Of a stretch of 64,000 bases of DNA, positions 51,615 through 62,842 are shown piece after piece. Origin of the DNA: Obelidium mucronatum (Eukaryota; Chytridiomycota; Chytridiomycetes; Chytridiales; Chytriomycetaceae); NCBI GenBank assembly GCA_025765595.1, contig JAIVFH010000009.1, forward strand, positions 1 through 64,000. The letters run 5' to 3'. Numbering within the stretch: position 1 is the first letter of the stretch; every line of letters begins with the position of its first letter. Under the pieces are notes generated by a model, which was not told the DNA's origin, searched no databases, and saw nothing but the letters and a program-made list of their open reading frames with translations. The position numbers and the translations under genes are program-made.

Positions 51615-52625
51615 ATGAGCATCACTCTCTACACTGTCGGTGAGACATCAGACTGGCTGATATTCAAAGAATATCAAACTTCATTAATCGCGCTTAATAG
51701 GAACTCCCAACGGCCACAAGGTCAGCATCGCACTCGAAGAGCTGAAGATCAAATACAGCCTCGACTACAAAGTTGTCCCAATTTCCTTCGCCAAGAATGA
51801 ACAAAAGGAAGAATGGTTTTTGAAGATAAATCCAAACGGACGAATTCCTGCTATTGTTGACCATTCGCGTGGTGACTTTCCCGTGTTTGAGTCTGGCGCT
51901 ATCCTGCTATACCTTGCCGAGCACTATGATCCAGATCATATTCTACTGTCTTCTGATGCAAACAAGCGAAGCGAGGCTGTTCAGTGGCTGATGTGGCAAA
52001 TGGGCGGTTTGGGGCCCATGCAGGGTATTTGGATTGATGTGTTTTTCAGGTTTATTGAACACTAACTCTGCTGTACAGGCCAAGCTAACCACTTCAATCG
52101 GTATGCACCGGAGAAAATTCCATATGCAATTAAGCGCTACCAAGAGGAAACTGCCCGTCTGTACAGGTTCGTTGGTTGAAATTGGGATATAGGGGATACT
52201 ATTGCTAAAACCATTAGGTAAAACCCAAATAATAGTGTTTTGGAGCGTCAATTAAGTGACGGTCGTCAATACTTGGCTGGTGAATACTCGGTCGCCGATA
52301 TCGCGTCATTTGGTTGGGTTGGAGTTCACGAATGGGCAACAAATAAGGATTTGAAGGAATTCCCTCTACTGGACGCTTGGTTGCATCGTATCGCGCTTCG
52401 CCCAGCTGTCGTTGCCGGACTCAGTACGTTTGTTTTTCGAGTTTCGTGTTCCCTGCTGGCATTTCGCTAACGTTCTGATGCTTCGCAGATGTACCAGTGC
52501 CCAATGATTTGATCAAAAATGACTTCAAGATCATTTTAACGCCTGAAGAGGCTGAAAAGAAAGCCAAAGAAGCCCGTGAATGGATCTTGAAGGGCCAGCA
52601 AGATGCGGGCAAGGAGGCAAAGTGA
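51615..52625 (+). CDS. Glutathione S-transferase, Ure2/YfcG-like
   Basis: Five exons. Thioredoxin-like N-domain: [30 protein letters not shown] with the cis-Pro, and [15 protein letters not shown] with the glutathione-binding E-S motif. The C-domain has LDDR-like alternatives: [19 protein letters not shown] (GST N-capping motif SxxD present) and [17 protein letters not shown]. It ends in a Lys/Glu-rich tail. Introns near 51641-51702, 52027-52078, 52167-52216 and 52424-52487. TPNGxK is the signature of the Ure2p-like class, whose members are often disulfide-bond oxidoreductases or peroxidases. AATAAA at 52665 is a likely polyadenylation signal. Confidence 0.9.
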
Positions 52626-52724
52626 TCAGCGAGGGTCTGAGATGCGATGTCCGAAGTTTTACACAATAAAGCTGTGAGTCCAAAGTTGAAACCATCGAAA
52701 GGAGGCACAGTTCTTTCCAAAAAG

Positions 52725-53190
52725 ATGCAACAGAATGTTCCTCCGCCACCCGCTGTTCCACAAGGATTCGTTTCTCAATGGTCTTCGCAGTACCAACGAT
52801 ACTTTTTCGTAAACCAAGCCACGGGTCAATCCCAATGGGAGGTTCCCGTAGCAAACTTTGCTCCTCCATCATACCCCCCCACCGCTTTTCCAACCGCCAC
52901 AAGCCATGCATCAACAACAGCCAATGTCTACACAGCAGCCGGCGTATCAGCAGCAGGCCCAAGTATTCTACCAAGGTCAAGTTCGACCAGCCCAAACGTA
53001 CTTTCCCGGAGGAGGAATATCGCCTGGATTAGCACTTTGAGGGGGTGCCTTAACTGGAGCAGCTGGTGTTATGGCACTCCACGGAATGTCTCACCACCAT
53101 CATAGCGGTCATCACCACCACGACTCGTTTGCATTTGGCCATCACGATCACCACCATCACCACGGACACGGCCACCACGGCTTCTTCTGA
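52725..53190 (+). pseudogene. WW-domain protein with His-rich tail, interrupted twice
   Basis: Start taken at MQQNVPPPP; an upstream Met at 52647 lies before the AATAAA of the preceding gene. WW domain: PPPPAVPQGFVSQWSSQYQR and FFVNQATGQSQWEVP (both Trp present). Fungal WW proteins of this kind continue with a Gln/Pro-rich part, a GGG...SPG linker and a His-rich tail. Here the Gln/Pro part is in a shifted frame after a run of seven C at 52874-52880, and an in-frame TGA at 53038-53040 precedes an otherwise intact tail (SHHHHSGHHHH ... HHGFF). Either a young pseudogene, two base-call errors, or recoding. Confidence 0.65.
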
Positions 53191-53286
53191 TCTTCCACGC
53201 TAACCACAACCTTTGCGTATCTTTTAAACCTTGTAATAAAACAGCGTAGTTTAATATTTTGTTTATATTTACTTTTTCGACTCGAA

Positions 53287-56200
53287 ATGAGCACCAGTCA
53301 ACAAATACAGCAGTACGGTCGGAAGTTTCCACTGCTCCTCCGGACGCCGTCTCCGAAGGGCCAAGTCGAGTTGATTGAAACGGTCGGAAAGGGAAACTAT
53401 GGCTACGTGTACAAGGTACGGTTGCTAATTTTAGGGGCCCTTTTTGGGAACCATCAACCTCGAACACGTTGTCCATTAAATCCTGGGATATAGGGTCGCT
53501 TGATCAACTCGAACGAAATATCAGCCATCAAAGTCGTGTTTCTTAAGGAAGACGAACTCAAGGAAACGCTGCTCGAAATGGAAATCCTGAAAGCCTGCAA
53601 CCACCCAAATATCACAAAATATATGGGACTCTTCTTAAAAGGGCTGGATCTCTGGGTGCGTTTTGGCATGTTGTATAAAAATGAGATCCTGATTAGGGTG
53701 TCGAACCCTACTCTTGGAGTCATCGGCGCACTCCCGTTTAACTGACGTGCGTTTTTCCTCACGGGTTTCTTCAACTAGATTTGTATGGAGTTTTGTGGCG
53801 GTGGTGCTTTGGACTCAATTTACAGAGGTATTTTCTGCGTTTGTGGAATCGACAGGTCCAGTACTAATTCGTTAATTGTTCCCCCGAAGCCATCAAGAAA
53901 CCATTCACCGAAGATCAAATTGCATCCATTATTTACGAGTCCATCGTTGGTCTCGAGTATTTGCACAATCAAGTTGCGTTGATTCATCGAGACATCAAGG
54001 CGGGTAATCTGCTCTTGACCGAACAAGGAGAATTGAAACTGGCGGATTTCGGTGTTAGTGCGAAATTGAAAAGTCCACAAGGAACTGCTCGTACTTTTAT
54101 TGGAACTCCGTAAGAAAGACTTTATTTGGTCTTTGGGTTTTTGACCTCTTTCCTTACATAGTTATTGGATGGCCCCAGAAGTCATCAGTTGTGACCCTGA
54201 AAGTGCATCCTCACAGTCCGCTCATTATGACTGTAAGGCCGATATCTGGTCTATTGGTATCACTGCCATTGAAATCGCCGATAAGAACCCTCCGCTCAGC
54301 GATATTCACCCAATGCGTGCTCTCCATTTAATTCCATCCAGCAACTTGGGCCTGGCGAAACCTAAAAACTGGACTAAAGTATTTGTGGACTTTATTGCTA
54401 GTTGTTTGGTGAAAGATCCAGTCAAGCGCCCATCAGCAAAGGAGATTCTCCAACATCCATTCATGCAAAAAGCAGCGACTTTGCCTCGACAAAAGTTAAT
54501 GGAGGATCTGGTGAAGAAGGCCAAGATTGCCAGGGAGAGGAAGAAGGCTGGAATTGAAGTTGCTGATGACGAAGAAGAAGAGCAGGAGAAAAAGCAGGCA
54601 ATCCCAGACAAAGTTTTGGTTGAAACCAAGACTTTGGCAAAACAAGCGCAAGAAAAGGCTAAACAACAGCAGCAACAGCAGCAACAGTTGCAGCAAAGCC
54701 AAGCCGCGGCTGCTGGAGTGCCTATTGCCACTCCTGCTCAACAAATTGTGGTCGCAGCACCCGCTGTAAGATTTCTTATGATATTAATTTCGGTTTTTCT
54801 TCTAACGACTATATTTGTTCAGCCCAACGAAGTGGTCAAGCCATCAATGCTCGGCGCTGACTTCCCTGGCTTCATCGAAGAAGGAACTGTATCGAATCGC
54901 GTGCTCACCCCAACTCTTCTCGGTGGAGTATTCAAAGACATTCTTGGTGCCGATGTGCTTGATGACAGATTTGTCCTGATTGGAACTGAAAGAGGCCTCT
55001 TCTTCAATGAAATCAGCACTCCACGCATCGAACCGATTCCTCTTATCCGCAATATTCGGTTCAAGCAGGTGCAAGTTGTTACCGAATACAACGTTCTTAT
55101 CGCTTTGTCCGGAAAGCACAACCACGTCCGCCAATACAAACTAGCATCGATCCGAAAACTTATCTACTACCTCCTAGGAATGCCGCCCGCCCAGCTCGCG
55201 CGAAGCAACATGGACACTGCGCCCGATGTGTCGGGTCCAAACGGAATGCTCGGATTCCTCGAAAAGACAACGGGGGAAATCGACGATGAGTACAAGGTTC
55301 TTCAAGATAAGAACGTGATTGATGACGAAACCACCTTAATTGCCAAATGGACCAACGATTACATTAAAATCTTGGCGACCAAAGATAGCAGCTCTTTCCT
55401 GGTACAAAAAACGGAAGCGTCTATTTACATGGGGGTTTTGTTCCAGAAGGATGTGATTTTGTTCGAATGGGCAAAGGACCCATACCTTCGTTTCATGAAG
55501 TTGAAAGCCTTTTGGCTTCCGGAGGCTCCCAAATTTATGAACTTGGTTACTGATGGATTGACTGTGAGGGAGGTTTATATGGCGTATAGTATGGAGGCGA
55601 ACTTGGTTCAAGTTACGGACTCTAAAGTGATTGAGGTGGAAGTGCATCGCGAATTTGCAAAGTCAGCTCAGGCCACGGGGGGTGGTCCTAGAGCCAGGTG
55701 GCAGAGTTTCAACCAGATCCCCTTCTCTGATGCCAAAAGAAATGAACTCAAGTCAATGTCGAGACCGAACTCAACTGTTAACAGAAAACTCGTCGCTGTG
55801 ACAGGCTCTGGAAGTAACATTGCAACTACCGTGGTGGATCGCTACTTTTTGGCAACATTTCATCGTTTGACCCGGGTGGTTGATATCTCGTCGCAACCAA
55901 TGATGGGATCTGGTGTTGGTGGTTGGAAGGACGGTGTCACCTGGCTTGAAGCTCCTACTCAGATTGTTATGCGTCCTGTGGATCAAGTTATTTCGGTTGG
56001 AAAACAATCTATTGAAGTTGCTGATTGGAAATCGGCCCAGATTCTTCAAACATTCAAAGTGGATGCGTCAGCTACTATTCGTGTTCTCAGCGATACTCCG
56101 GGCTCATTCTTGGCGATTATTGATCGTGGACGCAAAGGCGCAGTTTTGTATCACATGAGAGAGAAAGCGAGACCAGTTACGCCATCTGTTACGCCAACTT

Positions 56201-56841
56201 CTCCCGTAGAATCAGATCTGGCGCGTATGAGTATTCAGCAACAGCAAGGAGGTCAAAGAACACCCCCTTCTGCAACACCACGCACAGCCAGCTCAGGAGC
56301 CCTTAACCAATTAAATCAGCAACAGCGTGCATCAATGAGTGACATGTCGGCAGCTCAATTCGCGGCTGCTCAGCAAAGACAGCAGCAACTGCCTGCCCAA
56401 AGACCACACTCCCAAGCATATGCAGGCCCCCCACCTCCTCGGGAATACTCTAGTCCAACACCACCCCATCAGTATTTAGCTCAACATGGACCCCCACCGA
56501 TTCAAGGACAATATCAAGGTGTTCCACCTCCAGCACAGTATTATCAACAAGGGGATCCACGGTATGCAGCGCAGCAACAGCAGCAACAACAGTACTATGC
56601 TCAGCAGCAATACCAGTATTATGCGCAGCAGCAACCTGGGTACCAAGGGCCTCCTGCAGTGGGTCAACCCATGTATGATCCTCGATACGGTCCGCCACCA
56701 GCCGCTGGCCAACAATATGTGGATCCGCGATACAACTACCAGTATTACGGTCAACAAGGGCCTCCGCCAGCTCCTCAAGGCGGACAGGGCCCTCCACCTC
56801 AAAATCCTGATAACAGAAGGGGCAGTGGAGCTCATCGATGA
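53287..56841 (+). CDS. Ste20-family (GCK/MAP4K-like) protein kinase with CNH domain
   Basis: At least six exons. Kinase domain: glycine loop [17 protein letters not shown] (catalytic Lys), catalytic loop [18 protein letters not shown], activation segment TFIGTPYWMAPEV (the GTPYWMAPE signature of Ste20 kinases). All catalytic residues are present. After a basic, Gln-rich linker comes a CNH (citron homology) domain of about 300 residues, with [20 protein letters not shown] and [19 protein letters not shown]. The C-terminus is Gln/Pro/Tyr-rich. Introns at 53416-53492, about 53658-53779, 53827-53889, 54111-54161 and 54767-54822; the last leaves an open frame if unspliced but has clear GTAAGA and TTCAG ends. 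Kinase plus CNH is the germinal-centre-kinase layout, which acts upstream of MAPK or polarity pathways. Confidence 0.9.
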
Positions 56842-56983
56842 AACGATCGCGTTATATAGCCTGGTATATAGTGCCAGTGCGATTCTGTGTTTGTTGGTTA
56901 TTTGATTTCGTTTTGTTGTTTGTTGGGTGTGTCTTGAAAAATTCATAAAGTCACGTGAAAATGGATTCTGACAAATGCAATTC

Positions 56984-57006
56984 AAAAAAAAAAAAAAAAA
57001 AAAAAA
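56984..57006. repeat. 23-A homopolymer
   Basis: Pure A run just before the likely start codon of the hydrolase gene; it may be a polymorphic 5' UTR microsatellite. Confidence 0.8.
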
Positions 57007-57029
57007 GTTTAAAATTAAGAGCACGCTCG

Positions 57030-58621
57030 ATGGTAGCCACGACATCATCAGGAGAAACTTCTTTCATTGCCCAAGTCCACCGGAATGGCAGAGCCTTTAT
57101 ACAGAAGGCTTTGCAACGGTCGCCCTCCCAGATTGACCTTAATCAAGACCATCCCACGTGGGACTCCAAAACTGCTTTTGCAATCAACACCATCCGAACA
57201 CTGAATTCAATGACCGCCGAAACTCCGGTGAATCTTCAACGAATCAGAAGAGTCCGAAGCTACATTACCTTGCCAACCCATCTCAATGTCCGCATCCAAA
57301 AGACGCATATATCTCGCCGAAGCAGCCTCGTTCTAGAACATATGACGCCTAATCAAGCCACGGGAACGATCAAGGGTGAATGGGTTGAGTATCTGGATGA
57401 ACCCCAGAGCTTTTTTGGACCCAATTTGCCACAGAGTCAATATCAGCCCAACACGGACGGCATGGTTGTATTATACCTTCACGGCGGAGGATATGCTTTA
57501 TGTAGCAGAAAAACTCATCGAGGACTAACGTGGAAAGTTGGTAAATAAGCAATCTTCATTTGAAATGACTGTGTGCGGCAAGCTTATCCACTTCCATTCT
57601 TTCAAGCCAAACACACAAAGTCCCCAGTACTCGCAATTGACTATCGCTTGGCCCCGGAACACGTTTTTCCATTAGCGCTTCATGACGCGATTTCCGCTTA
57701 TTCGTTTCTGACGAGGACCAGATCAGCTTCAAAAGTGACTATTGTTGGGGATTCCGCTGGCGGCGGTCTTGCTCTTGCCCTTGCCTTGTGGCTTCGTGAT
57801 TCCGGTGCAGATTATGGTCTCTCACTTCCTGCGGGTGTTGCTCTCATGTCCCCTTGGCTGGATTTGTCGCATTCATTACCCAGCTTCAAACATAACGGGA
57901 AATACGATCTCTTACGAGAGAAAGTAGTGGATACCTCAATTATTTCAGATACTCGGTCTCATTTTGTAAGGATTGCTTTTAACCTGGCTTCTTGTTCTGT
58001 GTTGAAATTGCTGACAAAGAACCATAGTACATTTCAGATAATTCATTCCTCACGAATCCACTTGTTTCACCTCTATTTGCACAAGAGATCCCCGAGAAGC
58101 AAATGTGTCCTATTCTGATCCAAGTCGGCGACAGTGAACGTTTGCGTGACGAATCGATCGTCTTTGCAATGAACCGATTCTCGCAGTCCACCATTCAACT
58201 TGAGATTTATGAAGGAATGGTTCATGTATTCCAAATGCTGTCCAGTTTTATCAAAGTTGCGGACGTTGCTATGGAGCGGCTTGGTAACTTTGCTGTTGAA
58301 AGCGTTGCGGCGGCTTCTGAAAACGGTGTTTCCATTGAGAGAAGTATTAAATGGATCGATAACGATATCAAGAATGACTTTCCGGCGCGTTTAATGACGA
58401 ATGAGGAAGTTGACATGTTGTTGGAAACTGCTAATGGCCAAATCGCTGAAGAAGTATCGAGTGTTTTGGATTTCGGTGCAGAGGCAACGCGTGAATCAGA
58501 AGATGATCCAGAAGCAGCGCAACTCTTGATTGATTTTAGAAATTCAAGCAGTGATTCTGCAGTCTCTGACGTGGAATTTTCGGAGGGTCCCTTTGTCCCT
58601 CTTCCAAACGTGAATCGATGA
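57030..58621 (+). CDS. Alpha/beta-hydrolase of the hormone-sensitive lipase family
   Basis: Three or more exons, introns near 57538-57577 and 57915-58040. Start set at the Met of MVATTSSGETSF after the A tract. Oxyanion motif YLHGGGYALCSR, nucleophile elbow GDSAGGG, YRLAPEHVFP, and ALMSPWLDLS. The acid is expected in QVGDSERLRDES and the His in EGMVHVFQM, so the triad is complete. An acidic C-terminal extension of about 100 residues (DDPEAAQLL, then SEGPFVPLP) is unlike the usual family end. Likely acts on acyl esters in the cytosol or at lipid droplets (family knowledge; substrate unknown). Confidence 0.85.
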
Positions 58622-58721
58622 TTGAATTGCTCTCCCTCCCGAGAAAAGTAATCCCCACATCCAAAAAAAAGGATATATGTCCAAAAAAACCTGATCTTTT
58701 AATAAATACAAATGTCACCCG

Positions 58722-59729
58722 TCAATCAAAAATATCTGTATCCATCGAAGCCTGCATCAAACTCTCAAACTCCTCACTTCCATCCCCTTCCAAAACAACA
58801 CTTCTCAAAACACACCGAAACATGACATATTCTCCCCGATACACCCTCCAAAACTTTCCCTGGTCCCACTCCTCATCTTCTAAAGGCCGAAGATGAAAAT
58901 ATTTCCCAAGTTTGGAATAAAATGGTTCTTCTTTCGATAGCTCACGGATTCGGCAAGTTAGGATGATTTCTGGTTGTTGTTGATGTTTTGGTGTTTCTGC
59001 TGGTGCTTTTGCTGTGGTGGCATCTGCTTCAACCGTGGGTGAAGGGGTCGAGGGCGAATTCACTCCGTTTCTTGCAAGTAGAACCAATGTTTGTATCAGA
59101 GGATCAAACAAGTGTGGGAAATACACAACGTCACTCGCGTACACCAAATCTATCGGCAGCAGACCGTCCTCAATATTGCCGCCCGCATCCTTCAGAAACG
59201 GTGGAGATAAAGACTTTATCCATCTAGCCGTTTCTTCATGTGCAGTCCAATTGAGATCCAGCTCCTTCAACCGCACGCCAAGTTCCGACTCTTTGTTGAG
59301 GTCAAAGTTGAGACCGATATTCTGCGCAATCAATGGCACAGCAATGTCCAGATCCGAAACATAAATCTCAATTTGCTGTTGTTGTAGTTGTTGTTGATGA
59401 TGATGTTCCTGTTGTTGTTTTTGAATTGCCGCCAATGCTTCAATCACAGCTTTCCCAACAAAGAGAGAAGTAAGTCCCGTGCCAGCACCAAGTTCAAGCA
59501 TCCGAAAAGGCTTCTTATTTGATCCATCTCGTACGGAAGGCAAGCTTTGTTTGAATCGCCATAGAAAGTACTCTGATAGAACGTTGGCAGCGGGCCATGC
59601 TTTCATTGCAATGCCTCGATCAGTCAACAGACCCTTGTCTGAGACTTCAATGTCTTCGGCACAAGAAACCGTGAATTCGCCAATGGTGATTGATTGCACA
59701 CCTTGGGTTCGAGTGTAGGACAAACTCAT
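58722..59729 (-). CDS. METTL21/Efm-like protein lysine methyltransferase
   Basis: Single exon, about 335 residues from MSLSYTRTQ. Class I SAM-binding fold: GIAMKAWPAANVLSEYF, motif I MLELGAGTGLTSLF, post-I YVSDLD, and VYASDVVYF, which takes the place of the conserved [DN]-x-x-Y/F motif of the METTL21 (PF10294-type) family. A Gln/His-rich insert (QQQEHHHQQQ) interrupts the loop after motif I and a Pro/Thr-rich insert occurs before ILTCRIRE. Known members methylate lysines in elongation factors or chaperones. Target not inferable. Convergent with the hydrolase gene, about 100 bp between stops. Confidence 0.85.
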   Translation of the reverse strand: MSLSYTRTQGVQSITIGEFTVSCAEDIEVSDKGLLTDRGIAMKAWPAANVLSEYFLWRFKQSLPSVRDGSNKKPFRMLELGAGTGLTSLFVGKAVIEALAAIQKQQQEHHHQQQLQQQQIEIYVSDLDIAVPLIAQNIGLNFDLNKESELGVRLKELDLNWTAHEETARWIKSLSPPFLKDAGGNIEDGLLPIDLVYASDVVYFPHLFDPLIQTLVLLARNGVNSPSTPSPTVEADATTAKAPAETPKHQQQPEIILTCRIRELSKEEPFYSKLGKYFHLRPLEDEEWDQGKFWRVYRGEYVMFRCVLRSVVLEGDGSEEFESLMQASMDTDIFD

Positions 59730-59921
59730 CCCTTTTTTTTTTCTTTCTTTTCGATATTCGATAAACACTTGCTTTACTATACATTTCATGTTACAATATA
59801 GTCCAGCTGGAGGAGTCATATAAGTGCAATGGGAGAATATAAAAAAAATACCAAAACAAAAAGAAGGACAAGTCAACAACTCCAAGTCCATCCAAAATAA
59901 AGAAGGATTCCATCCTTTTTT

Positions 59922-60202
59922 TCAAGCAGCCTGAGCCAAACACGCAATCAAAGCGGCTCCTTGCCCAGATCCATCCTGAGCTCTCTCCAACTTAATGTTC
60001 TCGGCACTCAAAGTTCCCAAAATCTCACCAAGCGCATCTCTCATTCTGTTTGGATAGTGAGGATACTTTTCAAAGAGGGATCCATCAATTCCAACCGTGC
60101 ATCCAATCGATCCCAGTTTGTTGATTTTTGTGACTACCGCGGCCACACCGGCAGCTATTTAAGAACGGTAGAGAATCGATTGGAATTTGGGAAGTCGAGT
60201 GG

Positions 60203-60234
<32 letters not shown>

Positions 60235-62739
60235 TGATGCTCTCACCTGCAAGTCTCGCGCTTCTCAATCCAACCATCTCCACAATCGACTTTACCAGCT
60301 TTCTGTCACCCAAAGTCGTTCCTGGAATCTCCAAAAGCTCTTCCAAAATCTGCTTCACATCCAACAAGTCAAAACTATAGTCGCGTTCAATTCTGGACAT
60401 GTATTGTGTTTCGAATTTGTCTTTTGTTTGGAGAATCGGTGAACCGCCAGGCGAGAAGGCAAAGATTTCTCCCGTCTTGACGAGATCTACGAGAACGAGA
60501 CGCACAATTTCACCCAAGTACATTCCGGAAATGAGTTGTTCAAACGTGTACGAGCCGGGTCGGGCAGTTTGACGGTCCAATTTGAGATCGTATTTTGTGC
60601 GAGGGATTGTAACTTGATTATCGTCAAACTTGACGTATTGTGTGTTTGGGGTTGAGTTGAACCAACAATTAAACAACATTAAAATGATAGAAAATAATAC
60701 TCACACCACCCCATTCCATGTTGATCAGCATTTCCTTGATACCAGTGCGGTTTCCTTTGAATTTGTGAATGTTTGATATGTCTTCGACGTAGGCGCAGTT
60801 GGATCCAGTGCCCAGAATCACGCCAACATGAGTATCTGGTTGAGTGTATGCCAATGAAACAAGTGTTCCAGTTGTATCGTTCACGAGTGCAGTCACATTG
60901 ATGTTGAGGTTCTATTGCAGGCAGCACGAGGAGGGGGTGATTAGTATGGTGATAAGTATTTCAATGGGATCTGAAATGGAGGAACTTGAAAGGAAGGGGT
61001 ATTATCCGCCTTCGGCGGAATGCAATCGCCTTCGGCGGTATATCCAAGAAGAAAAAGAAAACATTATCCGCCTTCGGCGGTATATTCAAGAAAAAAAAAG
61101 AAAACATGATCCGCCTTCGGCGGTATATCCAATAAGAAAAAAAAGAAAACATGATCCGCCTTCGGCGGAATGAACCGCCTACGGCGGTAAATTCAAGAAA
61201 AAAAAAAAGAAAACACGATCCGCCTTCGGCGGAATGCAACCGCCTCGGCGGTATATCCAATAAGAAAAAAAAGAAAACATGATCCGCCTTCGGCGGAATG
61301 AACCGCCTACGGCGGTATATTCAAGAAAAAAAAAGAAAACATGATCCGCCTTCGGCGGAATGAACCGCCTACGGCGGTATATTCAAGAAAAAAAAAGAAA
61401 ACACGATCCGCCTTCGGCGGAATGCAATCGCCTTCGGCGGTATATCCAAGAAGAAAAAGAAAACATTATCCGCCTTCGGCGGTATATTCAAGAAAAAAAA
61501 AGAAAACATGATCCGCCTTCGGCGGTATATCCAATAAGAAAAAAAAGAAAACATGATCCGCCTTCGGCGGAATGAACCGCCTACGGCGGTAAATTCAAGA
61601 AAAAAAAAAGAAAACATGATCCGCCTTCGGCGGTATATCCAATAAGAAAAAAAAGAAAACATGATCCGCCTACGGCGGAATGAACCGCCTACGGCGGTAT
61701 ATCCAAGAAGAAAAAGAAAAAATTATCCGCCTTCGGCGGAATGAACCGGTACATCCAAGAAGAAAAAGAAAACATTATCCGCCTTCGGCGGAACGAACCG
61801 CCTTCGGCGGAATTAGAAAACCCACGTTTCGAACAAAAGCAGCCTTCAACAACTCAACACAATCCTTCCCAACGACACCAGAAGCAGTAAAACCTTTAGT
61901 CCAAATAATCAAACTACCAGAATTGATACTAGTCTGATCAACAGGAAAACTAAAAGTAAAACCCAGATTCCAAACTCTCTTTGGATCAACATCAGCGGAA
62001 TCGGGATAATAATGTTCCTTCAAAAAAGATTTGACACAGGTAGCAATAAAATCAAAGAGGGTATTCCCATCGCCTGTTCTAGCAGCTTCACTGATTGTGA
62101 ATTTCGATTGACGGTTTTGCGCGTTTCCTTTCCCGTCAAAGGTGGTTTCACAGACACGAAAGTTTGTGCCGCCCAAGTCAAGGGCCAGGAAGGAGCCCTG
62201 TTCTTTGCCGGAGGGACGACGCGTGACGTGAGACGGCAGCATTTTGATGGCTGGATGGAGAAAGCCAATAAAAAAATCAAAAAACACGTGTTTTAATCAT
62301 CGTCCGAGATAAGAGCCGGAATAAGGGGCTGAAACAACGACAGAACTCACGGCCGCCGTCGCTCTCCAGCCCGCTCTTCATGTCGGCCAGAATCTGCTTC
62401 ACGATGTGCTGCAGCCGCTCGACGGGCAGCGCAAACATGGATCGCAGGCGCGCGACCGTCTCCGGCTTGGCGTCGTCCGCCTGGCTGGCATCGAGCAGCG
62501 ATTGCGCAATCGGCGCCGCCGTTTTTGTTTTTGTTTTTGTTTTTTTTGTTTTTGTTTTCTGCGCTTTCGACAGCGGCGCCGCGAGGAGCAGCGACGACGT
62601 CAGGAAAGTCAGCGTGACGCCTGGCTGGCGTTGTTAGGCGCCGGGCGTCGCATGCGGGGACTCGGGGACACAAACCGACGCCAAAGCCGTACAGGAACTT
62701 GTGCAGCTCAGAGGGACTCATCTCAAACACAGACGCCAT
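59922..62739 (-). CDS. Hexokinase with N-terminal hydrophobic anchor
   Basis: Six or seven exons. The N-terminus (MASVFEMSPSELHKFLYGFG, then, after an intron at about 62613-62679, VGVTLTFLTSSLLLAAP) forms a hydrophobic helix, followed by a Lys-Thr repeat linker encoded by AAAAAC repeats. Catalytic half: FLALDLGGTNFRVC (phosphate 1), LGFTFSFPVDQTSINSGSLI with WTKGF (sugar-binding signature), VNDTTGTL (catalytic Asp), GVILGTGSNCAYVE, MEWGG, and AQDGSGQGAAL (adenosine motif) at the end. Every active-site motif is intact. Introns of note: 60912-61825 (914 nt, packed with hairpins) and one near 60158-60246 with a 30-T tract on the coding strand. The anchor suggests attachment to mitochondria or another membrane, as in some plant hexokinases (inference). 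The 5' exons are very GC-rich. Confidence 0.93.
60203..60232. repeat. 30-A homopolymer in hexokinase intron
   Basis: A run on the plus strand, hence T on the transcribed strand; it lies close to the 5' splice site rather than in the usual pyrimidine-tract position. Confidence 0.8.
61005..61812. repeat. Array of about 24 GC-rich hairpins inside a hexokinase intron
   Basis: The unit CCGCC-TTC-GGCGG (or with TAC in the centre) is an inverted repeat of 5+5 bases around a 3-base loop. About 24 copies occur, many in pairs separated by AATGAA or AATGCAA, alternating with A-rich spacers such as TATATTCAAGAAAAAAAAAG. A higher-order repeat of about 410 bp is visible (61020-61190 recurs at 61430-61600). 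Complementary changes do not break the stem; the loop varies between TTC and TAC. All copies lie in the single oversized intron. Confidence 0.95.
62521..62560. repeat. GTTTTT microsatellite in hexokinase coding sequence
   Basis: Six-base repeat that reads AAAAAC on the coding strand and encodes alternating Lys-Thr. Its length is not constrained by frame only if changes come in threes; the frame is intact here. Confidence 0.8.
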
Positions 62740-62842
62740 TCTTTTGTGTTCTTTTATAATCACTAATTATTAAAATACATTATTTTGCACTTTATTATTC
62801 TACTTATTTTAAATATCTACAGATAACAAATAACAAGTCCAA

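Noticed and set aside
52647..52724. Start of the WW protein at 52647
   Set aside because: It would place the start 21 bp after the GST stop and before its AATAAA; the Met at 52725 directly before the Pro-rich lead to the WW domain is more likely.
61005..61812. CRISPR-like array or open frames of repeated PPKAD/RLRRYI units
   Set aside because: The short palindromes with A-rich spacers lie inside a spliced intron of a eukaryotic gene, the spacers are near-identical rather than unique, and frames on both strands are products of the repeat.
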